Positions 9,614-18,623 of a stretch of DNA of 64,000 bases are shown here, in pieces. The notes below the pieces were generated by a model. The model ran no database searches. It had not been told where the DNA came from and saw only the letters and a program-made list of their open reading frames with translations. Position numbers and translations under genes: made by a program. The DNA is from Bradyrhizobium sp. B124 (lineage in GTDB: Bacteria; Pseudomonadota; Alphaproteobacteria; Rhizobiales; Xanthobacteraceae), in NCBI RefSeq assembly GCF_038967635.1, contig NZ_CP152413.1, positions 1,364,001 through 1,428,000 of the forward strand. The letters are read 5' to 3'. Within the stretch, counting starts at the first letter, position 1. Every line of letters starts with the position of its first letter.

Positions 9614-10777
9614 GTGACAGACCCGGCTGACAATCGCCTGCAGGCCCGCAACGACATGGCGTGGGCGATCGCCGTCGGCGGCATCGGCATCGTGCTGTTC
9701 GCCGCCCTGTTGACCTTCGCCTGGCAGTTCGCGGCGACCCTGTTCCTGCTTTTCGCGGGCATGCTGCTCGGGGTCGCCCTCAATGCCATGACCACCCTGC
9801 TCGGCCGGCTGACCGCGCTGCCTCACGCGTTGCGGCTTGCGATCGTCTGCCTGGCGATGGCCGGGCTATTGTCCGGCATCGTGTTCCTCGGCGGCACCAC
9901 GATCGCGCAGCAGGCCACGGTGCTGAGCAACACGATCAAATCGCAGCTCGGCAACGTCAAGGAGTTCCTCGAGCAGCGCGGCGTCGATACCAGCTATCTT
10001 GACTTCACCAATGCCGCCGGCGAGGCGAAGGGCGAAGGCTCCGCCGTGACGACGACGACACCGCCAGCGTCGCAGTCGCATGGCATCCCCGGCGCCGGCG
10101 CGCTGGCCTCGAGCGGCGGCGCCATCATCAGTCAGACGCTGAAGGTGCTGCTCGGCACCGTCAGCGTCGTCGGCAATTTCTTCATCGTGCTGTTCCTCGG
10201 CCTCGCCTTCGCGGCCCAGCCGAGCATCTACCGCGCCGGATTGTTGTTCATCGCGCCGGCCAAATACCGCGCGCAGGCGACCGTCATCGTCGACCGCATC
10301 GGCGAGACACTGGAGCGCTGGCTGATCGCGCAGATCATCACCATGACCGCGGTGTTCCTCGTCACCTGGATCGGGCTCGCCATCATCGGGATTCCGAGCT
10401 CGTTCATCCTCGGCATCCAGGCCGGCCTGCTCGCCTTCATCCCGACGGTCGGCGCGATCCTGGGCGGGCTGATCGTGGTGCTGGCGAGCCTTGCGACCGG
10501 GTGGATCGCGGCGCTGTCCGCCTTCATTCTGTTCCTCGGCGTCCACGCGCTGGAAAGCTACGTGCTGACGCCGATCATCCAGCGCCAGGCACTCGACATC
10601 CCGCCGGCAACGCTGTTCGCGTTCCAGATCCTGCTCGGCGTCGTGTTCGGCATCTGGGGGCTCGCGCTGGCGCTGCCGCTGATGGCGATCGCCAAGGTGA
10701 TGATCGACCACTTCAAGGCGGAAGATCAGGCGCCGGCGCAGACACCCGCTCCGTCGAACGTGCCGCAGCTCAGTTGA
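9614..10777 (+). CDS. AI-2E family transporter (permease)
   Basis: 387 residues starting at a GTG with GAAGGGGG about eight bases upstream. Hydrophobic segments lie at about 20-65 (two), 70-95, 170-200 and then several from 235 to 360, the usual eight-helix layout of the family (TqsA/YdiK/PerM type). The signature region includes FIPTVGAILGG and the C-terminal PPATLFAFQILLGVVFGIWG. A Gly/Thr/Ser loop around residues 140-175 is extracytoplasmic by position. The family was named for autoinducer-2 export, but many members transport other solutes, so the substrate here is not known. Its last eight bases overlap the convergent small gene. Confidence 0.88.
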   Translation: MTDPADNRLQARNDMAWAIAVGGIGIVLFAALLTFAWQFAATLFLLFAGMLLGVALNAMTTLLGRLTALPHALRLAIVCLAMAGLLSGIVFLGGTTIAQQATVLSNTIKSQLGNVKEFLEQRGVDTSYLDFTNAAGEAKGEGSAVTTTTPPASQSHGIPGAGALASSGGAIISQTLKVLLGTVSVVGNFFIVLFLGLAFAAQPSIYRAGLLFIAPAKYRAQATVIVDRIGETLERWLIAQIITMTAVFLVTWIGLAIIGIPSSFILGIQAGLLAFIPTVGAILGGLIVVLASLATGWIAALSAFILFLGVHALESYVLTPIIQRQALDIPPATLFAFQILLGVVFGIWGLALALPLMAIAKVMIDHFKAEDQAPAQTPAPSNVPQLS

Positions 10778-11018
10778 ACAGCAGGACGGTACCGACGACC
10801 ATCAGCATTACGCCGACCAGCATCATGATCGGCCAGCGGCGCCTCGCCGGTTGGTATCGTCCCTGCGCGCGGCGTTCGGCGATCAGCGCGGTCTCGTATT
10901 CATCGGAGTCCGAGAACAGGCAGGCGAAGCCGCTGCGCGCCGATGCCGCGTCGGCTTCGAGCGACATCAGGGCTGAATGCGGGTTGCGGGTGCTGATCGA
11001 CTCCACGCCCGAAAGCAT
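10770..11018 (-). CDS. Small single-span membrane protein of unknown function
   Basis: 82 residues. The N-terminal 60 residues are polar and carry an acidic stretch (FSDSDEYETALIAERRA), followed by basic PARRRWP and one hydrophobic helix IMMLVGVMLMVVGTVLLF at the very C-terminus. This is a tail-anchored layout. Codon use follows the neighbours (G/C in third positions), which supports a real gene. Convergent with the permease gene, overlapping it by eight bases, and 32 bases upstream of nothing on its own strand except the diguanylate cyclase start region beyond 12268. I do not recognise the family. Confidence 0.6.
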   Translation of the reverse strand: MLSGVESISTRNPHSALMSLEADAASARSGFACLFSDSDEYETALIAERRAQGRYQPARRRWPIMMLVGVMLMVVGTVLLFN

Positions 11019-11050
11019 GGGATCGAATGGTTAACCAGTCGTTACCGCGC

Positions 11051-12268
11051 TCACGCGCGGGCAGGCGCCGGCTTTTGCCGCGCCGATGCCGGCAGGCCGG
11101 CGGTCTTGCGCCGCCAGTTCTCCAGCGACAGCGGCAATTCCTCCGCTGCCTCGACGCGGTTGCGACCGCTGCGCTTGGCCTGGTAGAGCGCGGTGTCGGC
11201 CGACGCCAGCAGCACCTCGAGCTCGGTCCCGGCGGGTCCACCGGCCACGCCGATGCTGACCGTGGTGTCGACCGCGCCGTCCTCGCAGCTGATGTTGCTG
11301 TTCTCGAACGCTTCGCGGACGCGCTCGGCGACCAAGACGCCCTCCTCCAGCGAGCACGGCAGCAGCGCCGCGAATTCCTCGCCGCCGATCCGGCCCGACA
11401 GATCGCTGATCCTGAGACTGTTGACGACCACGGCGGAGAACAATTTCAGGATCTCGTCACCCGCGGGATGGCCGAACCGGTCGTTGATCGACTTGAAGTG
11501 GTCGATGTCGAAGATCATCACGGTGACCGGCCGGCCGGCCGTGGCCTCCCGCTCGATCACCCGCGTGCAGGCCTCGGTGAAGCCGCGGCGGTTGAGCATG
11601 CCGCTCAACGGATCGATCGACGCGGCCGTCTTGTGAACGGCGACCGCGCGGTCCGACACCATCATGAAGATCACGAACACCGTGCCGATCGCGTACAGAA
11701 CGAGTTCGATCGAGAACAGCGTGACCCAGAAGCTGCTGACGAAGTTCTGGCCGTTCAGCCGCAGCACGTCGCCGACCAGGATCGGCAGCATCAGGACGCA
11801 GCCATGAGCGACCGGGATCGCGATCGCAATCCAGCGCCTCTGCATCGAACGGCGGCGCTCGCTCCAGAGTTCGGAGGCGGTCAGCGCGGCGTAGATCGCG
11901 ACGATCCCGGCGCCGATCGTCAGGCGCATCGCCGGATCCGCGATTGACGTCGCGGCGCCGATCCACACGATCGGGCCGAGTACGAGACCCGGCAGGTTGG
12001 CCTTGCGGCCGTGGAAGATACGCGCTGCATTCCAGACCATGCCGCAGGCAGCGAAGCCGATCGCATTGAGACCCAGCAAGACGAGCGGATCGAGCGTCGA
12101 GCTGCCGACCGTCCAGAGCGCGACGGAGGCCGCGCCGAGCAGATAGGCGGTGCCCCACCATTTCAGCGCGGCAATGTTCTCCTGCCTCCCGAACAACCAG
12201 AGCATGGCGCCGAGCATGCCCGCGACCATGGTGGCGAACAGATAAAGCGTCGATGGATCGAACGACAT
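11051..12268 (-). CDS. Membrane-bound diguanylate cyclase (GGDEF domain)
   Basis: 405 residues. The first 200 or so contain six to seven hydrophobic helices starting with TLYLFATMVAGMLGAMLWLF, a membrane sensor of unknown ligand. The catalytic domain follows: TVMIFDIDHFKSINDRFGHPAGDE, then GRIGGEEF (active-site GGEEF) and ALYQAKRSGRNRV. Such enzymes condense two GTP into cyclic di-GMP. The inhibitory I-site RxxD is present as RISD five residues before GGEEF, so product feedback is expected. No EAL domain is attached. Downstream of the rplM-rpsI terminator in the direction of reading, so it is probably transcribed separately. Confidence 0.92.
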   Translation of the reverse strand: MSFDPSTLYLFATMVAGMLGAMLWLFGRQENIAALKWWGTAYLLGAASVALWTVGSSTLDPLVLLGLNAIGFAACGMVWNAARIFHGRKANLPGLVLGPIVWIGAATSIADPAMRLTIGAGIVAIYAALTASELWSERRRSMQRRWIAIAIPVAHGCVLMLPILVGDVLRLNGQNFVSSFWVTLFSIELVLYAIGTVFVIFMMVSDRAVAVHKTAASIDPLSGMLNRRGFTEACTRVIEREATAGRPVTVMIFDIDHFKSINDRFGHPAGDEILKLFSAVVVNSLRISDLSGRIGGEEFAALLPCSLEEGVLVAERVREAFENSNISCEDGAVDTTVSIGVAGGPAGTELEVLLASADTALYQAKRSGRNRVEAAEELPLSLENWRRKTAGLPASARQKPAPARA

Positions 12269-12443
12269 AGAGTCACCCCAGCCCGGTGATGCAACGTTCG
12301 CAGGCGCAAATAATACGGTGATGCAGCGCCAGTGCGAGCCCGCAAGCTAGAAGGCCCGAGTTCCAATTTCGTTTGCACGCACACGCAAGTTTTCATGAAA
12401 AACTGCGCTAATTCGCGTCGAAGCACGCCCGGTCGAGCGCAGC

Positions 12444-12467
12444 AAAAAGGGCGCCTCGCGGCGCCCT
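12444..12467 (-). terminator. Rho-independent terminator after rpsI
   Basis: On the minus strand an 8-bp stem AGGGCGCC (arms 12460-12467 and 12448-12455) with a 4-base loop runs into five T residues (AAAAA at 12444-12448 on the plus strand). It lies about 50 bases after the rpsI stop codon and separates the ribosomal operon from the diguanylate cyclase. Confidence 0.85.
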
Positions 12468-12514
12468 CTGCAACTCGATGCACGCGGCAATTGCCGCGAA
12501 TTTGAGGACTCGAA

Positions 12515-12991
12515 TTAGCGCTTCGAGAACTGGAAGGACTTGCGGGCCTTGGCCTTGCCGTACTTCTTGCGCTCGACCGTACGGGAGTCACGGGTCAGGA
12601 AGCCGCCCTTCTTGAGGACGCCGCGCAGCTCGGGCTCGAAGTTGGTCAGCGCCTTCGAGATACCGTGGCGGACCGCACCGGCCTGGCCGGAGAGACCGCC
12701 GCCGGCGACGGTGCAGATCACGTCGTACTGGCCGTTACGGGCGGCAGCGACCAGCGGCTGCTGGATCATCATGCGCAGCACCGGGCGGGCGAAGTAGATT
12801 TCGATGTCGCGGGTGTTGACCGAGATCTTGCCGGCGCCCGGCTTGATCCAGACGCGGGCGACCGCGTCCTTACGCTTGCCGGTGGCGTAGGCGCGGTTGA
12901 ACTTGTCGACCTTCTTGACGTACTTCGGCGCATCGGGAGCCGCCGGCTTGACCTGCGAGAGCTGGTCGAGGGACTGCAAAGTATCGGACAT
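12515..12991 (-). CDS. rpsI: 30S ribosomal protein S9
   Basis: 158 residues. The conserved S9 body starts at residue 30 ([21 protein letters not shown]) and runs to the universal C-terminus [11 protein letters not shown], whose basic tail reaches the P-site tRNA anticodon region of the 30S subunit. [19 protein letters not shown] and the [14 protein letters not shown] segment are typical. The 28-residue N-terminal extension before the S9 core is usual for alphaproteobacteria. The start codon overlaps the rplM stop by one base (TAATG), so the two are translationally coupled; a terminator follows. Confidence 0.98.
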   Translation of the reverse strand: MSDTLQSLDQLSQVKPAAPDAPKYVKKVDKFNRAYATGKRKDAVARVWIKPGAGKISVNTRDIEIYFARPVLRMMIQQPLVAAARNGQYDVICTVAGGGLSGQAGAVRHGISKALTNFEPELRGVLKKGGFLTRDSRTVERKKYGKAKARKSFQFSKR

Positions 12992-13455
12992 TATGCGGCC
13001 CTCGTGTTCTTGCGATTCAGGGAGGCGATATCGACCTTCTCGGGGCTCTGGGCCTCATGCGGATGCTCGGCACCCGGATAGACGCGCAGATTGCCCATCT
13101 GCATGCGGCCGAGCGGACCGCGCGGGATCATGCGCTCGATCGCCTTCTCGACGACGCGCTCGGGGAAGCGACCCTCGAGGATCTGCTTCGCAGTGCGCTC
13201 CTTGATGCCACCGATGAAGCCGGTGTGCTTGTAGTAGACCTTCTGGTCGCGCTTGCGACCGGTCAGCACCACATGCGCGGCGTTGACGATGATGACGTTG
13301 TCGCCGCAATCGACATGCGGGGTGTAGGTGGGCAGGTGTTTGCCGCGCAGGCGCATCGCGACGAGCGTGGCGAGGCGACCGACGACCAGACCCTTGGCGT
13401 CGATCACGACCCACTTCTTCGTCACTTCGGCGGGCTTGGCCGAGAACGTGCTCAT
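12991..13455 (-). CDS. rplM: 50S ribosomal protein L13
   Basis: 154 residues from the ATG at 13455 ([19 protein letters not shown]). L13 is an early-assembly protein of the 50S subunit. Family features: [24 protein letters not shown], the loop [27 protein letters not shown] and the terminal [22 protein letters not shown] longer reading upstream to 13536 adds 27 residues that do not belong to the family. First gene of the two-gene operon with rpsI. The 150 bases upstream are A/T-richer and must hold the promoter. Confidence 0.98.
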   Translation of the reverse strand: MSTFSAKPAEVTKKWVVIDAKGLVVGRLATLVAMRLRGKHLPTYTPHVDCGDNVIIVNAAHVVLTGRKRDQKVYYKHTGFIGGIKERTAKQILEGRFPERVVEKAIERMIPRGPLGRMQMGNLRVYPGAEHPHEAQSPEKVDIASLNRKNTRAA

Positions 13456-13608
13456 GTGTGAAATCCGTGAAGAGGAAATCGGCGCCGTATGCGCCGAACT
13501 GCGGGGGTTTCTAGAGAAGCCGCGGGCGCGCGTCAACGTCGGCGCGCGCGATTTAAATCAACGAAAACAATAGCTTGTAAATATGGTGTAATAATACCGC
13601 GAAAAAGC

Positions 13609-14037
13609 CTATTGATTTGGAATGGAATAGGTCGCCGTGACATGGGCGATCGGATCCGGAGAGGTGCCGGACAGCAGGTTCACCTCGCCGACCGCAAGCC
13701 GCTTGCCGAGCTTGAGCAGCCTGGCGACCGCAAGCACGTCCTGCCCTGGCTGGCCCTTGCGCAGGAAGTTGATGTTGAGGTTGGTGGTGACGGCAAGGCC
13801 GATCGGCCCGATCGCCGACAATAGCACCACGTACATCGCGAAATCCGCCAGCCCCATCAGGGTCGGTCCGGACACCGTGCCGCCCGGCCGCAGCATGCGC
13901 TCGCTGTAGCGCTGGCGCAGCAAAGCCGTCTCGCCGTCGGCGCTTTCGATCCTGATGTCGTCGTGGGTGAATGCCTGCGGAAATTCCTTGCGCAGGAACT
14001 CCTCCAGATCAGCCACGCTCATTTTCGCAATCGCCAT
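13609..14037 (-). CDS. PaaI-type thioesterase (hotdog fold)
   Basis: 142 residues. Members of this family hydrolyse acyl-CoA thioesters in the cytoplasm. Visible: RPGGTVSGPTLMGLADFAMY, the hotdog helix with the catalytic-site Asp/Gly region, and TTNLNINFLRKGQPGQDV, the second conserved strand pair. The gene is divergent from an enoyl-CoA hydratase with a short shared control region of about 70 bases, which suggests a joint role in acyl-CoA turnover. The exact acyl substrate cannot be told. Confidence 0.85.
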   Translation of the reverse strand: MAIAKMSVADLEEFLRKEFPQAFTHDDIRIESADGETALLRQRYSERMLRPGGTVSGPTLMGLADFAMYVVLLSAIGPIGLAVTTNLNINFLRKGQPGQDVLAVARLLKLGKRLAVGEVNLLSGTSPDPIAHVTATYSIPNQ

Positions 14038-14107
14038 GCCGCCCCTGCCCTCGCTTCAGCCTGCCTGTTACATTAAGTTGTCATACAGACCAAAGTGGAA
14101 TTTCACC

Positions 14108-14935
14108 ATGTCCGCCCAAGCCGCCCGCGCGGAAGCGCCGCAACACCAGCCGATCCTGCTGCGCGAGACCGTGGGCAGTATCGCGTTACTGACGCTCAAT
14201 CGCCCCGCGGCGCGCAACAGCCTTTCCGAGGGCCTGATCGGCGAGCTGCACGCGGCGCTGAACGATATCGGCGCTGACAAGAGCATCCGTGCCGTCGTGC
14301 TCGCCGCCAACGGCCCGGCCTTCTGCGCCGGCCATGACCTCAAGGAGCTCACCGCGCGCCGCACCGACGCCGACCGCGGCCGCGCCTATTTCGCAGAGAT
14401 CATGAACGCCTGCAGCGCGGTGATGCAGGCGATCGTGCACCTGCCGAAGCCAGTGGTCGCCTCCGTCCAGGGCATCGCCACCGCCGCCGGCTGCCAGCTC
14501 GTCGCGAGCTGCGATCTCGCGGTCGCCTCCGAAGCGGCGGCGTTTGCGACGCCGGGCGTCGACATCGGGCTGTTCTGCTCGACGCCGATGGTGGCGCTGT
14601 CGCGCAACGTGCCGCGCAAGCAGGTGATGGAGATGCTGCTGACCGGTGAACCGGTCTCGGCGGCAACGGCGCAGAGCATCGGCCTCGTCAACCGCGTGGT
14701 GCCGGCCGGCACCGAACGCGACGCCGCGATCGCGCTGGCGCAAAAGGTCGCGCTGAAATCGGCCTACACCGTCAAGCTCGGCAAGGAGGCGTTCTATCGC
14801 CAGGCCGAGATGAGCCTCACTGAGGCCTATCGCTTCGCCGCTGAGGTGATGACCGAAAATATGATGGCGCGCGACGCCGAGGAAGGCATCGGCGCCTTCA
14901 TCGAGAAACGCGACCCGAAATGGCATGACAAGTGA
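14108..14935 (+). CDS. Enoyl-CoA hydratase/isomerase family protein
   Basis: 275 residues from ATG at 14108 (MSAQAARAEAP). The crotonase fold is evident: LLTLNRPAARNSLSEGLIGEL near residue 28, AVVLAANGPAFCAGHDLKEL forming the first oxyanion-hole segment, then KPVVASVQGIATAAGCQLVASCDLAV with the second oxyanion glycine, and PGVDIGLFCSTPMVALSR. It most resembles the ECHDC3-like branch; the usual catalytic Glu of classical hydratases after 'VDIGL' is replaced by F-C-S-T, so hydratase activity itself is not certain. Upstream of a CoA-binding protein and metY-type gene in the same direction, a neighbourhood I recall from other alphaproteobacteria. Confidence 0.88.
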   Translation: MSAQAARAEAPQHQPILLRETVGSIALLTLNRPAARNSLSEGLIGELHAALNDIGADKSIRAVVLAANGPAFCAGHDLKELTARRTDADRGRAYFAEIMNACSAVMQAIVHLPKPVVASVQGIATAAGCQLVASCDLAVASEAAAFATPGVDIGLFCSTPMVALSRNVPRKQVMEMLLTGEPVSAATAQSIGLVNRVVPAGTERDAAIALAQKVALKSAYTVKLGKEAFYRQAEMSLTEAYRFAAEVMTENMMARDAEEGIGAFIEKRDPKWHDK

Positions 14936-14947
14936 CGCCCTCTTGGG

Positions 14948-15026
14948 CGTCATTCCGGGGCGATGCGCAGCATCGAACCCGGAATCTCGAGATTCCGGGT
15001 TCTCACTTCGCGAGCTCCGGAATGAC
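14948..15026. repeat. Dispersed palindromic repeat with a perfect 26-bp core
   Basis: The outer arms are GTCATTCCGGGG near the left end and CTCCGGAATGAC at the right. At 14976-15001 is a perfect 26-base palindrome centred on CTCGAG, with half-site AACCCGGAATCTC. The full element is of a type I associate with many Bradyrhizobium intergenic regions; here the right arm has diverged from the left. It separates the enoyl-CoA hydratase and CoA-binding genes. Confidence 0.75.
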
Positions 15027-15041
15027 AAACCCGGAAGACAA

Positions 15042-15626
15042 ATGAACCACGACGCCTACGACGACAACTACATCCGCAGCATCCTGAACAGCGTCAAATC
15101 GATCGCGATGGTCGGCGCCTCGCCGGTCAATGTGCGGCCGAGCTATTTCGCGTTCAAATATCTGGCGCAGCGCGGCTACGACATGATCCCGGTCAACCCC
15201 GGCCATGTCGGCAAGGCGCTGATGGGCAAACCGTTCGTCGCGTCGCTCGCGGACATCGATCGCCCGATCGACATGATCGACATCTTCCGCAATTCGAGCC
15301 ACATCATGCCGGTCGTCGACGAGGCGCTGAAATTGTCGCCGCTGCCGAAGGTGATCTGGATGCAGCTCGGCGCACGCGACGATGCCGCCGCCGAGAAGGC
15401 GGAAGCCGCGGGCCTCAAGGTGGTCATGAATCGCTGTCCGAAGATCGAGTATGGCCGGCTGTCGTCGGAGATCTCCTGGATGGGCGTCAACTCGCGCACG
15501 TTAAGCTCCAAGCGCGCGCCGATTCCGACGCAGGGCATGCGGCTGTCACTCAACCGCACGAGCTTTGGCGGCGGCCAGACTGCGGCATCGGACCGCGCCG
15601 CGAAAAACAAGACCGAGACGACCTGA
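15042..15626 (+). CDS. CoA-binding domain protein (YccU type)
   Basis: 194 residues. A Rossmann CoA-binding domain: SIAMVGASPVNVRPSYFAFKY (glycine-rich nucleotide loop) near residue 18, GYDMIPVNPGH, then VWMQLGA-like VIWMQLGARDDAAAEKAEAA and VVMNRCPKIEYGRL at the C-terminus. The family resembles the CoA-binding half of succinyl-CoA synthetase but has no known enzyme activity. It stands immediately before the O-acetylhomoserine sulfhydrylase gene, which hints at a link with sulfur amino acid metabolism; this is inference from position. Confidence 0.88.
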   Translation: MNHDAYDDNYIRSILNSVKSIAMVGASPVNVRPSYFAFKYLAQRGYDMIPVNPGHVGKALMGKPFVASLADIDRPIDMIDIFRNSSHIMPVVDEALKLSPLPKVIWMQLGARDDAAAEKAEAAGLKVVMNRCPKIEYGRLSSEISWMGVNSRTLSSKRAPIPTQGMRLSLNRTSFGGGQTAASDRAAKNKTETT

Positions 15627-15774
15627 CATCGCGGCGGAATAATCGTTCCGCTTGTCCGGTATGGCGTAGGATGCCCATTCCAAAGAATGGCGGCGTCCCC
15701 AACTCGCTTGACGGCGAGCGCCGCCGCCATCAGCATGCCGCGCGTTTCGACCAGGCCACAACAGGATACAAAGA

Positions 15775-17055
15775 ATGACCGATCGCCTTCCGGGATTTTC
15801 CACCCTCGCCGTGCACGCCGGCGCACAGCCTGATCCCACCACCGGCGCGCGGGCGACGCCGATCTACCAGACCACGTCATTCGTCTTCAACGACGCCGAC
15901 CATGCGGCTTCGCTGTTCGGCCTGCAGGCCTTCGGCAACATCTATACCCGCATCGGCAACCCGACCAACGCCGTGCTCGAGGAGCGCGTCGCAGCGCTCG
16001 AGGGCGGCACGGCAGCGCTCGCGGTTGCCTCCGGCCACGCCGCGCAGCTCGTGGTGTTGCAACAACTGCTCCGGCCCGGCGACGAAATCATCGCTGCGCG
16101 AAAACTCTATGGCGGCTCGATCAACCAGTTCACCCACGCCTTCAAGGCGTTCGGCTGGAACGTCGCCTGGGCCGATCCCGACGACGTCGCAAGCTTCGAA
16201 CAGGCGGTGACGCCGCATACCAAGGCGATCTTCATCGAGTCGATCGCCAACCCTGCCGGCAGCATCACCGATATCGAGGCGATCGCGGCCGTCGCGCGCA
16301 AGGCCGGCGTGCCGCTGATCGTCGACAACACGCTGGCCTCGCCCTATCTGATCAAGCCGATCGACCATGGCGCGGACATCGTCGTGCACTCCCTGACGAA
16401 ATTTCTCGGCGGTCACGGCAATTCGCTCGGCGGCATCATCGTCGACGCCGGCACCTTCGACTGGTCGAAGGACAACAAATATCCGATGCTGAGCGAGCCG
16501 CGGCCGGAATATCACGGCATCCGGATCCAGGAGACCTTTGGCAATTTCGCCTTCGCGATCGCCTGCCGCGTGCTCGGCCTGCGCGACCTCGGCCCCGCGC
16601 TGTCGCCGTTCAACGCCTTCATGATCCTGACCGGCATCGAGACGCTGCCGCTGCGCATGCAGAAGCACTGCGACAATGCCAAGGCGGTGGCGGAATTCCT
16701 CTCCACCCACCCCGCCGTGTCAGCCGTGAATTACGCCGGCCTGCCCGGCGACAGGTACAACGCCCTGCAGCGCAAGTATGCGCCGAAGGGCGCCGGCGCG
16801 GTGTTCACCTTCAGCCTCAAGGGCGGCTATGACGCGGGCGTCAATCTGGTGTCGAACCTGAAGCTGTTCTCGCACCTCGCCAATGTCGGCGACACCCGCT
16901 CGCTGGTGATCCACCCGGCCTCCACCACCCACAGCCAGCTCGACGACGCCGCCAAGGTGAAATCGGGCGCCGCGCCCGAGGTGGTGCGGCTGTCGATCGG
17001 CATCGAGGACAAGGAAGACCTGATCGCGGACCTCGACCAGGCCCTGCGCGCCTGA
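15775..17055 (+). CDS. O-acetylhomoserine sulfhydrylase / aminocarboxypropyltransferase
   Basis: 426 residues, the length of MetY-type PLP enzymes, which make homocysteine from O-acetylhomoserine and sulfide. Visible: LAVHAGAQPDPTTGARATPIYQ at the start, the PLP phosphate-binding YTRIGNPTN (about 57-65), VIDNT-type LIVDNTLASP, and the Schiff-base Lys209 in HSLTKFLGGHG; the C-terminus has HPASTTHSQL and RLSIGIEDKEDLI. The start ATG is at 15775. I examined the 148-base leader for a known SAM riboswitch and did not find one, only a short hairpin CCATTC-CAAA-GAATGG around 15674-15689. Confidence 0.92.
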   Translation: MTDRLPGFSTLAVHAGAQPDPTTGARATPIYQTTSFVFNDADHAASLFGLQAFGNIYTRIGNPTNAVLEERVAALEGGTAALAVASGHAAQLVVLQQLLRPGDEIIAARKLYGGSINQFTHAFKAFGWNVAWADPDDVASFEQAVTPHTKAIFIESIANPAGSITDIEAIAAVARKAGVPLIVDNTLASPYLIKPIDHGADIVVHSLTKFLGGHGNSLGGIIVDAGTFDWSKDNKYPMLSEPRPEYHGIRIQETFGNFAFAIACRVLGLRDLGPALSPFNAFMILTGIETLPLRMQKHCDNAKAVAEFLSTHPAVSAVNYAGLPGDRYNALQRKYAPKGAGAVFTFSLKGGYDAGVNLVSNLKLFSHLANVGDTRSLVIHPASTTHSQLDDAAKVKSGAAPEVVRLSIGIEDKEDLIADLDQALRA

Positions 17056-17211
17056 TCCCGCCTTGGTTCCGGAGCGGTCCGCCCGCATCGCTCCGGCAAC
17101 CTTGCCCGAAACAACCGTCTCGTTAACGCTTAATACCGACGGGTCTCTCGTTAACGCTCAATCCGGCATAAAGTGGCAGTGATAGGCTCCGGATGATTCG
17201 GGAGACCATTG

Positions 17212-17616
17212 ATGCTGCGCTGGATATTGCCGCTCGCGATCGCGCTGTTTGCGATTTCGCCCGCTGACGCCGCCGACGGCCCTGTCGTCACCAAACGCGC
17301 CACCGTCAAGGCCGCGCGCCAGCTGCCGGCGGGCCTGCCGCGCCGGCACTACGCCTACCGCACCACCATTACGTCACCGACCTATGTGCGGCGCGGACGC
17401 CAGCTCGTGGTCGTCGAGCCCACGGTGATCCCGCTCAACTCAGAGCCGTACGTCCCGTACATGCAGGGTGAGCCGCTGCTGCCTGGATCGTCGTCATTAC
17501 CCGGCTATTACGGCAACTGGCACTCCTACAATTATTACGGCCCCTATTACGGCGGCGCCTATGTGACCTACTGGGACCGCCTGCCCTACGCCTGCGGCGT
17601 CTACGGCTACTGCTAG
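17212..17616 (+). CDS. Small secreted Tyr/Pro-rich protein
   Basis: 134 residues from the ATG at 17212, with GGGAGA about eight bases before it. The N-terminus MLRWILPLAIALFAISPADA is a typical signal peptide with cleavage at ADA-ADG. The mature protein is basic at first (TKRATVKAARQLPAGLPRRHYAYRT) and ends in a Tyr/Gly-rich tail (NYYGPYYGGAYVTYWDRLPYAC) with two cysteines five residues apart near the end. Short periplasmic or cell-surface proteins of this style are common in Rhizobiales, but I do not know a function. It ends 14 bases before the NAD regulator gene. Confidence 0.75.
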   Translation: MLRWILPLAIALFAISPADAADGPVVTKRATVKAARQLPAGLPRRHYAYRTTITSPTYVRRGRQLVVVEPTVIPLNSEPYVPYMQGEPLLPGSSSLPGYYGNWHSYNYYGPYYGGAYVTYWDRLPYACGVYGYC

Positions 17617-17630
17617 CCCGGGACGCGCGC

Positions 17631-18590
17631 GTGGCCAGATCGCCGCAGAAGAAAACCAGCGCACCGGCTTCGGGCAATGCTGTCACCGCCGACCTCGTCG
17701 CGGTGCTGGTCGCCGTCACCGACGGCACGCCGAAGATCATGACCATCGCCGGCGGCTCCGCGCTGCCGAGCGGCCCGTTCGAGTTCACCCACCGCTCGCT
17801 GCAGACCGCGCTGCGGGCCTGGGTCGAGGCGCAGACCGGCCATCCGCTCGGCTATGTCGAGCAGCTCTACACCTTTGCCGACCGCGGCCGGTCCGGCGAC
17901 GCCAGGACGCCGCACAGCGTCTCGATCAGCTATCTCGGCCTGACCCGCGAGGACCAGGTCGGCGAAGGTTTTGAGGCGCATTGGTCCGGCTGGTACGACT
18001 ATTTCCCCTGGGAGGATCATCGCGCCGGCACGCCGGTCTGCCTTGCGAAGATGATCGCACCGAAGCTGAAGACGTGGGCGAAGGCGGCCCCGTCACCCAC
18101 GCTGCAGCGCGAGCGCTGGCAGCGCTGCGCGATCACCTTCGGTCTCGATGACCGCGACTGGAACGAAGAACTGGTGTTGCAGCGTTACGAACTGCTGTAC
18201 GAGGCGTTGCTGATCCCGGAAGCCGGGCGCGCGCATGACCGCGAGGCGCCGATCGTGCCGGGCAAGCCGATGACGGCGGATCATCGCCGCATCCTCGCGA
18301 CCGGAATCGCGCGGCTGCGCGCCAAGATCAAATACCGTCCGGTGGTATTCGAATTGATGCCGGCCGAATTCACCCTGCTGCAACTGCAACGCAGTGTTGA
18401 AGCCCTCGCAGGCCGGCTGGTCCACAAGCAGAACTTCCGCCGGCTCATGGAGCAGCAGGAACTCGTTGAAGAGACTGGCGCAATGGCCGCCGATACCGTC
18501 GGACGGCCGGCCAAGCTGTTCCGCTTCCGCCATGCCGTCTTGGCCGAACGGGCCGTCGTCGGCACCAAGCTCCCGCTTTCGCGCACTTGA
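17631..18590 (+). CDS. nadQ: NAD biosynthesis transcriptional regulator (NadQ-type, Nudix-related)
   Basis: 319 residues. The N-terminal 170 residues have the layout of a Nudix-like ligand domain (LVAVLVAVTDGTPKIMTI, VEQLYTFADRGR, SISYLGLTRED), without an obvious intact Nudix box, and the C-terminal part (YRPVVFELMPAEFTLLQLQR, VHKQNFRRLMEQQELVE, GRPAKLFRFRH) is the winged-helix half shared with NrtR. This is the COG4111-type 'NAD regulator' of Rhizobiales, known to repress nadABC. The TGA stop is part of the nadA promoter -35 hexamer. Two matching 21-bp palindromes lie just downstream; no copy is seen upstream of nadQ itself. Confidence 0.85.
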   Translation: MARSPQKKTSAPASGNAVTADLVAVLVAVTDGTPKIMTIAGGSALPSGPFEFTHRSLQTALRAWVEAQTGHPLGYVEQLYTFADRGRSGDARTPHSVSISYLGLTREDQVGEGFEAHWSGWYDYFPWEDHRAGTPVCLAKMIAPKLKTWAKAAPSPTLQRERWQRCAITFGLDDRDWNEELVLQRYELLYEALLIPEAGRAHDREAPIVPGKPMTADHRRILATGIARLRAKIKYRPVVFELMPAEFTLLQLQRSVEALAGRLVHKQNFRRLMEQQELVEETGAMAADTVGRPAKLFRFRHAVLAERAVVGTKLPLSRT

Positions 18591-18618
18591 CACGCCTTAT
18601 GCTCAGGATAAGTATAAG
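18587..18618 (+). promoter_or_regulatory. Probable nadA promoter overlapping the nadQ stop codon
   Basis: A consensus TTGACA at 18587-18592 contains the nadQ TGA (18588-18590). A -10-like element follows within the first operator (TATAAG at 18613-18618, or AAGTAT at 18610 with a 17-base spacer). A repressor bound at the first operator would cover the -10 region. Confidence 0.6.
18597..18617 (+). promoter_or_regulatory. NadQ operator 1
   Basis: TTATGCT-N7-AGTATAA, a 21-bp imperfect palindrome in the nadA promoter. It matches operator 2 at 13 of 14 arm positions and is centred 27 bp from it. NadQ sites of the general form TTATRCTC-N5-GAGTATAA are known from comparative work on Rhizobiales; the assignment here is from that resemblance. 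Confidence 0.75.
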
Positions 18619-18623
18619 CCATC

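Noticed and set aside
15627..15774. Possible SAM riboswitch before the O-acetylhomoserine sulfhydrylase gene
   Set aside because: The leader lacks the conserved SAM-II or SAM-V core and shows only a short 6-bp hairpin; nothing supports a known class.
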